DNA from: Promerops cafer
Taxonomy: Eukaryota; Chordata; Aves; Passeriformes; Nectariniidae
Reading direction: 5' to 3'
DNA length: 64,000 nt
NCBI GenBank assembly: GCA_013398275.1
Contig: VZSE01002907.1
Location: 1 to 64,000 of the forward strand
Under the pieces are notes generated by a model. The model saw nothing but the letters and a program-made list of their open reading frames with translations, was not told where the DNA came from and did no database searches. Both the position numbers and the translations under genes were made by a program. Each line of letters opens with the position of its first letter. Position 1 is the stretch's first letter. Below are positions 46,748-58,500 of the stretch, piece after piece.

Positions 46748-49741
46748 ACCAAAAAGGCCCCTTTCCCCTTCTCCCATCCCCCTCATAGGAACCTTCTCCA
46801 GCCCTTCTGGTTTTGCCTTCATCTGTTTGATGTAAACCAGAGTGCAATTTTTTTTTTCTTTTCTAGTTTAGTGTTTGGTTATTTTGGTTAATGGTTACAA
46901 ATGTATCATAGATGGTTCCAAACAATCCTTTTTTCTCCTACAGCATGTTCCTCCCCTCTCTTCATGGTGCTTCCCTGAGCCCCTGGGACAGGGCCACGAC
47001 AGCTTGAAGGCACCAAATGTGTGTTATGGGATCAGATTCCTGGGGGAATGTGCTGGGGCTGTGAGATCTGAGGCTCAGGGGTGCTCTCAGGAGAGATGGG
47101 GCACACCTGGCCAGCACTCAGCAGGATGGTGATGCTGCAAAGAGAGACCAGGGTCTGATGGAGGAAGCTCGACCCTGTTTTGTCTCGTGGTGGACCTCTG
47201 GTTAGCTGGGGTTTTCTGAACCCTGCTTTTGAGAATTTTTGAGAGCTGGGCAGCAGAGAAGGGAGAAGGGAGAACTTCCCTCTTCATATGGAAGGTCCAC
47301 CTCCCAGCCTTTGCTTGCCCCAGCTGGGTTTCTTTAGGCTGCCCCGTCATTGTTCTCCTCCTAGCCCCAAGAGCTGGGCCCAGGGCTCTGCAGCTCTCAG
47401 TGTTTTGTTTTGGGGCAGCAGCACCCTCAGTTCCACGTGAGTCCTTGAGGCCTGCCCTGCTCTGAGCTCCTGTCAGCCCAGGCCCTTTGCCAGCTTGTCT
47501 GTGCCTCGTGGTCCTGGTGTTCTTGTCGCTCCCATCCAGGTGACAAACAGGTTGCTGCAAAGAGTTTTTGCATCAGTGGGACTGTGCCACTCGTGCTGTC
47601 ACCTCAGCCTTCCTCGTCCCTACCGTAGCAGTCCAGCCGTGCCATCGGCAGCCACCAGCTTCACTCTTTGTTTCCAAAGGATACTGCGCTTGTATCCACC
47701 CAAGGTGCTATCAAATCCAGGGTTTCTTCCAAAAATCCTAGCCCCTTCATCCCTTTCTGAGCTGTGAATGAGATGACAGGGAAGGAAGGAGAAGGAGGCC
47801 AGGGCTGCAAGGAGCAGCTTGCATTTTAGGAAAAGCCTGGCTTGTGACACGTAGCTGTTAGCAGATGGGGTTGTCTCAAATCTACCTCAGAGGCCATCTG
47901 TTGCTGCAAACCACTTTCCCCTCTTGCTCCTGCCTGCTGCCACCTCCACGTGCTGGCAAGAGTTTTTGTGGAAAGCCAGATCCCACCAGCTTGATCCCTC
48001 ACCTACTCTGTTGGGGAGCAGCATCTCCTTGGGGTTTTGTGGGTCAGTGCCATCTCGCTGGGCTTCTTTTTGGGGTGCCACACCAGGCTAGCTTTGGCAG
48101 GTGAGCAGTAGTGGCACCTCTGTCCCCACACTGTCCTCTGGGGAAGTTCCTGAGCTGGGCTTTGCTGTTGGTGCCTCTTGTGCAGCGAAGTCGGCCGTAG
48201 CTTTAGTTCTGCTTCACCACGGCAGGAACAGGGGACTCATGGTGTGTCCCCTTGGCTGGGTGAGGAGAGGGACACAGAGCTGGGGTGCTCTCCATGTGCA
48301 GTCCAGGATTGGTGTGCCCCTGGCTCAGCCCTTGGGAGCAGCTGAACTCCGGCTCTCTCCGAGTGCAATTCCAGCTTGAGGCTGGTGCTGTTGTCCTTCG
48401 CGCCAGTTGTGTTTTGAGGAGCGGGTGACAGTTGATTTTCTGCCCCTCTTTGAGTTGAGTTGGGCTTTTTCCTGTTTATCTGGGTGTCTTTTGTCCTTTC
48501 CTCCCCCTCTCCTTGTTGAGGAGGCACTGGAGGGAGAAAACATGCAGGGACATGAGGACAGTTGGTCAAATTCCACTTGTTCCTCAATCCCCACAACATT
48601 TGAGTGTCAAGTGAGAGATGTTGGCAGGAGAGGCTTTCCCCATTTTCAGGGGAGCTGGAGCTGGCCCTTGGTGGTACCTTGCCATTGCTCCTCGTAGCCT
48701 GTGCTGGGAGGATAAAACGCTTCTGGGCTCAGAGGCAGCAACAGGACCCGCGGTGCAGCGTGATCGGGGGGAAAAGAGCTTTATGTTGGGGAGGACGTGG
48801 AAAAGGTCTAGTGTGAGAGGTTTTTCCTTTCTCCTGCCTCTTCCCATCCCCTGCCATCCCCTGCAGATGCCCTCCAGGAGCAGCTGATGGCTGGCACCTC
48901 CCCAGAGCCTCAGCCAGGCCTTTCTGCAGTGCCGGTGCCTCACAGCAGCCGAGCTGCTGACTCTGTTAGCAGGTGACACATAGAGCCCCCCAAAAACACG
49001 GCTGCTGAATGATTCCTCCTCCTGCCTGCTTGGCTTCAGGCAGCTTTTCCACTTGCACAATCCTGTCTCTTCCTACAGTAGCTGGTGATGCTTTGTATCC
49101 CAAGTGCCTTATGTTGTAGCCCCTCTGTGCACTATAGCAGTAGCTGAACACCCTCCTGTGTTACTACGTATGTACAACATATGCTACATTTACCTGTTTT
49201 TTGTTTTCTTTTTGATAGAGCTACCAGGAAAAGGGACATTGTTTTTGAAGCATTTCCACGTGTTCTTTTTATGATTTTAGTTTTTTAAACCTGTAGATGA
49301 TGGGGGTATTTTTTTTTTAGCCCTCCCCTATATTTAGTCCTCAGAAATCCCCATCCTTCTGTTAGACCCAAACCTGGCAGGTTTTTTTTTTTTTTTTGAG
49401 CTGAGCTTTTGTTGTGAGGCAATATCCACTGTCATCCTGGAGGTTTGCAATCCTCTCTCCATCAGAGGGGCTGCCATGGGCTGCTCCTACCTCTGTGTTG
49501 TAGTGCAAGCACAATCCCTGGGCTGCAAGCCCGCAGTAACTGCTCCTGTGTCCGTGTCATTTCTCAGCAGATCCAGCCTTCTGTTCAGCCCAAAGAGTTT
49601 TTTCTTGCATTTTCATTGCAAGCCCTTAGTGGTCAGTCTGTCCTTGGCCTCTCTGCTGTGAAATGCCACGAGCTCACTTCCCTTTAGTGGATGCTCTTCT
49701 CTTGCCCCATCTTGTCAAGCCCTGTGTCATCTACAGAAAAC

Positions 49742-49945
49742 ATCATGGAATTGTTGGGTGAGGTTGGAAAATGCCTCGAAACTCGTCAAAGTCCAACCTT
49801 TAACCCAACACCAAGATCCAACCCCGAACAGGAGCTCTTGTCCACCACAGTGCAGAAGGTGATGGAGATTATCCAAAACTTCCAGTGGGACATGATTCCT
49901 TGCACCCTTCCCATGGGCTTGAGGCTGCTTTAGTAGTCTGTGTCC
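49742..49945 (-). mobile_element. CR1 LINE 3' fragment in the TRAM2 3' UTR
   Basis: Diverged antisense CR1 tail ('aatgcctcgaaactcgtcaa' and 'gcagaaggtgatggagatta'). Confidence 0.55.
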
Positions 49946-50902
49946 ATTATCCAACCTAAGGAGGTCAGGAATGGAGTAGCCTGTGGTTGTTGGGGTAAAC
50001 TGTGGTGTTTTCCCGTCCTAGCCTAGAAGAGCTGTGAAATACCAGCACTAGTTCTCTCTTCTTGTCTTAGGTAGTCAGAGAACGGGCTTGGGAAGAGAAA
50101 GGGGTGGAGGAAAAACAGATGTAGCATTTCACATACCATTTTTGAGTGACTCTTACGTTATGGGGCATTACAGTCGCGTTTTGTCTTGTTGTTGTTTTTG
50201 TTCAGGATTCTTTCTTCGTATTCATCATGTTTGGGTTAGTAGTAGCCAAGTTCCAGTTCCCCTGTAGGTCCCTTACCTAAGCTCAGTGTTTTAAAAGGTG
50301 TTTTTGGTAGGCTTCCTGGTTGGAGGGAAGAGTGGTCACTCTGGGATGTCTCTTCCTTGCCTCCAAGTGACTCTGGGAGCTTGGAGCCACCCTGCCTTTG
50401 CTGCAGTGCCTGGGGGTTTACAGCAGCCTCAGGCTCTTGCCTTTGGTAGATGGACCCCAGATTGTGTCAACAATCTCCAGTGGGTGGAGATGATGAGGTT
50501 TGATTTACAGCCTTCCAGGAAACTCCACAGGGGATGAAAGGTTGGTTTAGTAGGTTTTATGCCCAGCAGTGAAGTATGTTCCTCCTCCTTGGAGCTGTGG
50601 GGGGGGTTTTCCTGGGAAGCATGGCTGTTGGAAAAGCCAGAGGTGTGTGGTTTTTCCTCGAAAATGTTGAGCTCGACTGATCAAACTTCAGCAAAGGAAC
50701 TCAAGGAAAATTTCTGTTCTTCCATATTTATGCTTTAGTGCAAATTTCCGGATTTTGGAGGGGCGGGGGGAATTAACAGTCTCTGGTATTTTATCCTGTT
50801 TGTTTCATTCTTCCTGTCACTTCAGTTTTTGTACGGATTTTGTTTGTTGTTGTTCGTTGTTCAATGACTTTTGTGATAAACTCAGCAGAAGTATTTTTCT
50901 GA

Positions 50903-50916
50903 AATAAATAAATAAA
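50903..50916 (+). terminator. TRAM2: Distal poly(A) signal cluster of TRAM2
   Basis: Three overlapping AATAAA hexamers at 50903, 50907 and 50911 are followed within 30 bases by 'gtgctgtttcc', a plausible downstream element. Confidence 0.65.
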
Positions 50917-50974
50917 AGGCATAGATTCTTCCAGTGCTGTTTCCACTGATGCTTTATTATTGCTAAGCTGTGCA

Positions 50975-51215
50975 TGTGGCAGGGACACCTTCCACTATCC
51001 CGGGTTGCTCCAAGCCCTGCCCAGCCTGGCCTTGGACACTGCCAGGGATCCAGGGGCAGCCACAGCTTCTCTGGGCACCCTGTGCCAGGGCCTCCCCACC
51101 CTCACAGGGAAGAATTTTTTCCCTACTATTTAATCTAAATCTACTCTCTTTCAGTTTAAAGCCATTCCCCCTTATCCTGTTACCCCAAGCCCTTGCAGCT
51201 GGGATTCATCTTCCC
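50975..51215 (-). mobile_element. CR1 LINE 3' fragment between TRAM2 and EFHC1
   Basis: Antisense CR1, well preserved, from 'gcagggacaccttccactat' to the 'agccattcccccttatcctg' segment. It lies in the convergent intergenic space (about 50.93-52.13 kb), where nothing else is recognised. Confidence 0.9.
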
Positions 51216-52153
51216 ACATTTCTCATGTCCACAGCACAGGCAGCTGCTCCAGAGTTCATTATTCGTGGCTGCTTTCATCAGAGAGAGTGGAGGATAAGGG
51301 TATTTGTAGGAGATGATTTATCTGATGTGGTTTAGGCACTTTTTTTTGTGAACTATATTGTATATTTTGTGCAGCTGGCCCCACGCACACAGCATCACTT
51401 GGCTGAGGGGTAGGTTACAGTTTCGTAGCCTGTGCAGAAAATAGTTTCTGACTTTCTACAGCTCAAGTAATTTCATCTGTAAATTTTTGAAATCCGGGGT
51501 GGACCAGAGATCCCTGGAATGATCCTTGGTCAGGGTGAGCAGCAGCACAAAACAGGCCCAGAAGGGAAGAGCAGTGACCTTTCCAAACAAGGGGAGACAG
51601 GAGGGAGCTATCACGTGGAGAGACTCAGCTGTCCGAGGGGAAGTGGGAATCCACGGCACAAAAGCTGATTTAAAGCAGCATTTTGTTCCAAAAAGCTCTG
51701 TTCTCTGTGTGTGTGACAGCTGCTTTTTCTGTGTGCTCCATGGCAACACCTGGCAGGTGTCACTTGGGGTGAGAAGGCTCCTGCCACGTTCCCTTCACGG
51801 GGAGATGAGTAACGGAGCACGAGTGTCGTAACTCTATTGCTATGCCAACTGCCCGTGTTCCCTTTTCCTTGGAGACCTGTCTGGTGAGATGACAGGTGGA
51901 TAAGGTGGGTTTAGATGGGATCTCAGCCCTAAAACCATTCTCCCAACTTCTTGTTAAAAAATGCAGTGCTGCTGTCAGCAGATTTGTGTCCAGACCCGTT
52001 ACCTCCAGATAACTAAACTCACCACCATCACCCTGTTTTGAGTAGACCCAGAATCACAATTTGTGGGTTTTCCCCCACCCTTATTTTAATCTTTAGCTAT
52101 TCCAGCCATTCTATTTAAAACAGACTTTTTGACACTTTTATAGCAACTGCAGT

Positions 52154-52159
52154 TTTATT
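52154..52159 (-). terminator. EFHC1: Poly(A) signal of EFHC1
   Basis: AATAAA on the minus strand about 390 bases below the EFHC1 stop codon, giving a 3' UTR of roughly 415 bases. An alternative ATTAAA lies near 52085. Confidence 0.55.
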
Positions 52160-52550
52160 GCAATTTTAATAACAAACTGGCAGTCTTCACTATTTGAAGG
52201 TGAAAGGCCGATCTGAGGGAAACCTGGAGTGGTTTTCACTCCAGGCTCCAGAGAGCTTTAGCTCTCTAAAGTACTGCATTAAAAGGTTGAGAAAACAACA
52301 GAAGAACCTGACTTTGGTCCTCAGAATTTTTTTTCTTCTCCTATAAGTTTAATTTCAACATCCAGCAGTTGTGAAGTTGAGTTTGGGGGTGGCTAAAAGG
52401 GCAGGGAGAGGTTAGGAAGGAAAAAAAGTTAACATGAGGGTGGAATCAGCTGGGTCTGTAAAAGGGGGAGAGAGAGAGTGAAGGGTGAAAGCAAGGGAGA
52501 GAGTGAAGCAAGGGTGAAAACCAGAACATCCTTTTTGAAGTACAGTGTAT

Positions 52551-55500
52551 TCAAGTCAGCTGAGAATTCAATTGCTGGCCCTGTCCTTCGGCTTCTGGGA
52601 AGAGATTACTAGGGAAGGCTCGAAGGAAGTCACGGTAGTTTACCTTGTCTTCATCACAGGAACAGTAGTCAATCAGCTGTGGGGACAAAACACACAGCAA
52701 ACACCATAAAGAGTTGGAAAACCCTGCAAAATTGGAGTTGTTTTTAGGGGAAACTGCCCAGAGTTCTCCTTGGGTGACAGAGCAGGAGATGTTATTCCCC
52801 CATGTGGATTTCCCCATCCTGGTAGTCCCGAATCACAGGTAAACTTGGAATCATAGAACCATTAAGGATTGAAAAGACCTACAAGATCATTGAGTCCAGC
52901 CTTTAGATCATCAAGTGCAACCATTTAAGGATTGAACTTGATGATCTAAAGGTTGGACTTGATGATCTAAAGGTTCAAGTCCAGCCTTAAATGACTATAG
53001 ATGACATTATGCTAGGAGAAGAGTTAAAAGTGTTTGAGTTTAATCCTGATTTCCTTCTGGGCCTCACCGTAGTGGCAAGATAAAATATAAAAATACAAAG
53101 TATGGCCACAGACTGAGATGGGCCACAGGAAATCTTGCAGAAATCCCTGCCAAAAGTGGGGTGGGGGTGGTGTATGTGAACAGTCACTGTTCCCTGGTGT
53201 CCCTTCGGTGTGTGCACATGGCATAAAGGGGAGACACAGATAATTGAGCTCGGTGACAGCCCCACTAATGAGCCAGTTCTGGTGTCCGTGCCTGACCCTG
53301 CATTGTGTTACAGAGCCACAGCCTTTGTGTGCTTCAGGGGAAGAAAGAAGGCTTTTGTTTCTTTAATTGCATAACTAATCTCCTTCTGACACCCAGCGAG
53401 ATGGAAAAGGTCTAATATCACAATTCCTTGAAAGGATTCTTCTTCTGCTTGTCGCCTGGAGACAGATTCTCTGGGGTTTGCTTCTGTGACTGACAGCTGT
53501 GCTCCTCTCCAGGCAGTGAACTCTCTGCCATATGTTTCATTTACAGCCCTGCCACACTTCCCAGGGCTCTGGGAACACTGGGATTAAGATTTCAGGAGAG
53601 GAGATGGATGTTTTCAGCGCCTAGGTCCTAGGCTGGGGCTCAAATGTGGGAGTTTAGCTTCAGTTGTCACAGGTTCTCCACATAATTTTAGGAATGTTAC
53701 TTCTCTCCCACTCTCAGAGTGGAGCAGGGATTGCCACCACACTGTAAAATCCTCAGGGCAGAGTGAGCTCTGATGAACTCTGGTACAGCAAAGCCCTGTG
53801 TGCTTGTCAGGGCCTTTATTCATCCCATGTTCAGAGACACAAATCCCCTGCCCATGCACCTTTCTAGCCATGGCTGTGATGCTCACAGTTGCCTGCTTTA
53901 GAAAAGTTTTTATTTTACCAGGGGAAATAACTCCCTTTCTTTTCTAGATTTCTCTAAAGTCTGAGTCCCCCTTCATTGACCACTAATCTACTGCCTATCA
54001 CATGATGCTGAGGAAACATCCTTGCCAGTCATATTCCTGAAAGGATCCTCCTCCAGCCTCACTGCAGGAATTTTTCCCTCAGTTTTCCTCACATTTTCTG
54101 CTTTGCAGACTGTGATCTCCATGTGCTGTTTGCTGCTCATAGTGCCCAGCAAGTGTTAACCAGGACGTTATGATTCTAAAATAGTAATAATAACAATAAC
54201 AATAATAAATAATAGTAATAATAATAACAATTATTACTAATACTACTACTACTTATTATTATTATTATTATTTTTATTTTATTTTTATTTTTATTTTTAT
54301 TTTTATTTTTGGAAATACTTAGTTCTTAGACCTTCTGTTCAGTTGCTGTTGAATCCAGAATGTCTCTAAGCTCTCCTGAGGCACATCCCTTGAACACCCC
54401 AGTGTCACCTCTACTCAATCCCAGCTGTGCTTATGCCATCACAGACACTCCAAGCTCTGCAGAGCCTGTCCCTGATCTCTCATGATTCCTGATCTCTATC
54501 ACAACACACAACCTCTTCTACTCATCCAAGACCTGAACCAGCAGGAATTTTCACACATTACAGTGCAGCCAAACATGGGAGCAACCTGGAGAACATTTTT
54601 TCCCTTTCCTTAGAGGACAGCAGTTATTATCTCCTCTAAGACACAGGCTCAGTCCAACAGCTCAGAAGTTTTTCTAAACTGGGACTCTCTTGCTCTTTTC
54701 TCGAATTTGGTCCCCTTTGAAGGCTAGAGCAGCTGCTTAGGGTTGGTTTTTAGAAGAGATCTTTTGGAAGAGCCATAGGAGGAGAATTCCACATGCACAA
54801 CACCCCTTCCATCTGACCTTTTTGAGAAGAATGGTGCTGGTCGGCACGTTGAACCTGTCACAAATGTTTAAAAATCTTGCTTTATCCAAGAAGCCAGAGC
54901 CCTCCTTGTCAAAATGATGAAATGCCTCATGAATCTGCCTGGTGTTGAAGGGCTCTTGGAGCTTCAGTTCTTTCTGAACCTCCACAATTAAATCATCCAG
55001 GTCCTTCTTAGGGATGCCACTGCAGAAGAAAGGGATAACAGGATTTCATGTAAAAACTCATTTAGGCAGCCCTGCTGTGACACTTGAGTGAAAAAGGAGC
55101 ATTTCCCTGTGTGCTCCACAGTGTCAGAAACTGTGGGAAACTTGAGTTTCAACCAGAGCCATGATATAACTGCCTCCAAACCATGTTCTGAGGTAACAGA
55201 GTTGTTACTGGGTCACACAAACTGGGTCCAGACAGATAAAAGGAGGATGTGGTCTAGGCTCTGATGGGCTGATAAGGGAAGAAGGAATGAATGCCCTAAA
55301 AAAGACTCCCCCACCACCTGCTGAGCCTGCAACCATCAAGCAGCTCAAGTTGGCAGCACCCGTTACAGTGAACTGATGCCTATTGGGAAAAGATGTGTCC
55401 CCCACCCCTGGAAGTGTTTAAGATCAGGTTGGATGGGGCTGAAGGAACCTGGGATAGTGGAAGGTGTCCCTGCCCATGACAGGGGTTGGACTGAGCTGAT

Positions 55501-58500
55501 CTTTAAGGTCCTTCCAACCCAAGCCATTTTGTGGTTTTGGCTGGAAGTCCAAGCACTTCTCCAACTCAGGCTTGGTGCTGTGACCACTTCTCTGTCTCTG
55601 CTGCTGAGCCAGAGCTGTCCCAGGAGGTTTTGGGACCAGCAGCAGCCACAACATTTTACTGTACACCCTTCACACCCTCTGAATGTGCCCAAACACAGCC
55701 TCTTGGAGCATCAGAACCACCAGCAGAGCAGGAGGCTGGAGCCCAGGGAGGCTGCTGAAAATGCCCTTAGCTGTCAGCCAAGTCTTATTTAGCCCCACCA
55801 CCCCATTCTCTGTAGCCTACCTGCTGGCAGTCTCCACTACCACCTTCCGTGGGAGGAAATGATCCCTTATGGATTGCACTGTTGCTGCAGGGAAACTCTC
55901 TGCATTTCTCTCCAAATAATTAAGCACATATTCATCAGTGTCAGTGATAACAAACCTGTGGCCAAACACTAGGGAAGAAGCATTAAAGAAGTAGTGTTAC
56001 CTGTGTTTTAGCATGGGTTAAAGTAATCTCTTCATCCAGGAGGGAGCAGGATTCCTCTCCTGTGGCTGGGCTCAGCTTGGAGCCAGCTCTGCTACTTGTT
56101 TCACTTCTTGAAGCAAGAATAATTTCACTGATTGAAAGGTTCAAACATTGACAGTAACAAAGTTGTATCAATGTACACCAGCTGCTGATCTGGAAACTCA
56201 AATGTGATCAGAGCCCGAAGCAGCAGATCTTTCAAGTGAAGGAAGGGATATGCACTGGCCATGCAATAAATGACATATCAGAGCAGAGTATTATAAATCC
56301 AGGCTGGATTTTACCTTCAATTGTAGAACCAATGGTGAAGTCAGAGGGCTCATAGTATATGGGATTCTCTGGGGTAGACCCTGGCTTGGTAACTTTGGTC
56401 TTTTTTAAGTATTTGCCTCCAGGGATGCCAGAGTTTCTGACTGGGGGTTCATAGATGCTGATGGTGTCATCAGAGAGGAAATAAGAGAGGATGAAACGAC
56501 GATTTTTGTCCTCAGGCACTGGTGATTCCTAGAGGGAAGGTAGCAGATGTGGAACAGAGCATTGGAACCAGTTTTTTCTTGCCTGGGGTGTGTAACCCAC
56601 TCATAAGCACCCAGAGCCCAGAGCTTTTTCTATAGCTGACTAAACAAAGCACTTGATGTCCTGATATAGCATAACAAAGCACTAGACAGCACTTAGGATC
56701 TGAATTTCAAAGGTTACTTGCTTTACTCAAGCCACTGAAGCAGACTCTGGGCTGAAGTTACCAAGTATATTCAGTGTTTCCACAGCCTGAGTAATCCAAG
56801 AGAAAGGAATATCCTATATGGAATGTTTCACCCCAGAGAGGCTATAAAATCCAGATTTAAATTACATTTTTCATTATGCTGAGTGCCTGAGAGAGGCTGG
56901 TGCTGTTCCAGCCCTTAGTCACAGGAAGTCACTCCCCTGACACACCACTGGGTTTACTTGCTTAGCTTAAAGCTAAGTGGATCTTAACTCCTCAGCTGTG
57001 ACCCTTAGGGAACTCCTGCACAACAGGGAAAAGAAGCCAGCCCTTATCCACCCAGAGTGTTTGGAAAGGGCAGGCACAAGGCAGCACAGGAAATGCCATG
57101 GATGTGCCAGAGGCTCCTTGTATAAACCAGCTGCAAAGCTGGCACAAAGGCCAGGGCCTGGGTGCTCTTGTGGGTGGAAAACACCATTCTCATGGATTTT
57201 CCTGCTTCTACACCAGCACTTGCTGCTCTGCTAGGACAGCTCCTTGCTGGCTGCTGCAGCCAGGATTAGCCTGGAGAAGGGCAGGGGCTGGAGCCAGCAG
57301 CAGAGAATCAAGCAGTGGCTGGTGGCAGTGGTGGCAGGCAGGCAGAGGCACAGTGCCCAATGCAGGCTGCTTCAGCCAGGGCCATCTGTCACGTAGCACT
57401 GGCACAGGGAGTTTTTCCATAAATGGCTGTGGGTTTGTAGCAGGTCTGGTTTGTACTTTCTGGCCTTCTTTTTTTTTTTTTCTTCTAGTTTTTTGAGCTG
57501 CCAATTGTCACAGCAAGCATACAATAACCCCATGGCATCCCCCCAGGGACACTCGTGTTGGCTCAGGGAGCTCTCTTTTCCCACTGGCACAAAGGAGAGT
57601 TTGCCAACAGCCTTGTCTGGGCAGGCTGCTCCTCCCATCCTCCTGGCACTATTCCACCAAGGCAAACACTCACCAGGGCCACCTGGTACCGCAGGACCTT
57701 GAGATTATTCTCCAGCATCTTAATGATATCTTTCCGTGGAGGCTTTGGAAACAGACTAAGGCAGTTCTGAAGAGAGTCTTCAGGGATGCCAAAACCATTG
57801 TAGGGAGGAATTACCTGCATCCAGAGGAGATATCAACCATAAACAGCTGCAACTAAGAACAAGACAGGACTTAGCTAAGCCCATCAGATTTGGAAGGAAA
57901 TATTCTGCCACCAGGTAGCAAGAGCTGTGACATCTTGCCCAGTAGAGATGGATGATACCAGACTGGTGTTGTATTTAATGAAAATATAAAAGGATTAAGC
58001 AAATCTGAAACTCAGAAGGCCAGGTAATTTCTCTGAATTAAGAGGTTATGGCTATAATAAAGAACCATAGAATGGTTTGGGTTGAAAAGGACCTTAAAAT
58101 CATCTAGTTCCAACTAAACCTTCCCGTGCACAGGAACTCAGCCATCAAATGGTTACACTGGTAACCTAATTCCCCTCATGCCTGTGGTGTAAGCCTCAAC
58201 TCCAAAGCACTTCTGGGCTCAGTTTGGGAGGTAACAAGGGCTGTGACCATCCCCAGTAGGCAGTTTGGATTTGGCAACACTGTTTCAGAGAGTGAGGGGG
58301 AGTAGTATGAATGCAGCCAAGCTTTCATTTTTATATCAATTATGACCATTCTTGCCTTGTCTTTTACAAGTTACTTGATTTTTTTCTTTAAGCTGAACTT
58401 GCCTTCTACAGGTTCTTACTAAGCTGACCCTCTGCTTTACTAGAAGAGCTTGCACCAACCGCTCCCTTTCCTCCCTTCTTTTGAGACATTGTTTGCAGTA

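Larger units (their letters stand above)
46585..50930 (+). other. TRAM2: TRAM2 3' UTR (probable, ~4.3 kb)
   Basis: No coding potential is recognised between the TRAM2 stop and a cluster of three overlapping AATAAA signals at 50903-50916. A proximal AATAAA at 46742-46747 would give a 3' UTR of only about 180 bases. TRAM2 has a long 3' UTR in mammals, which supports the distal end. A CR1 fragment lies inside (49742-49945). Confidence 0.6.
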
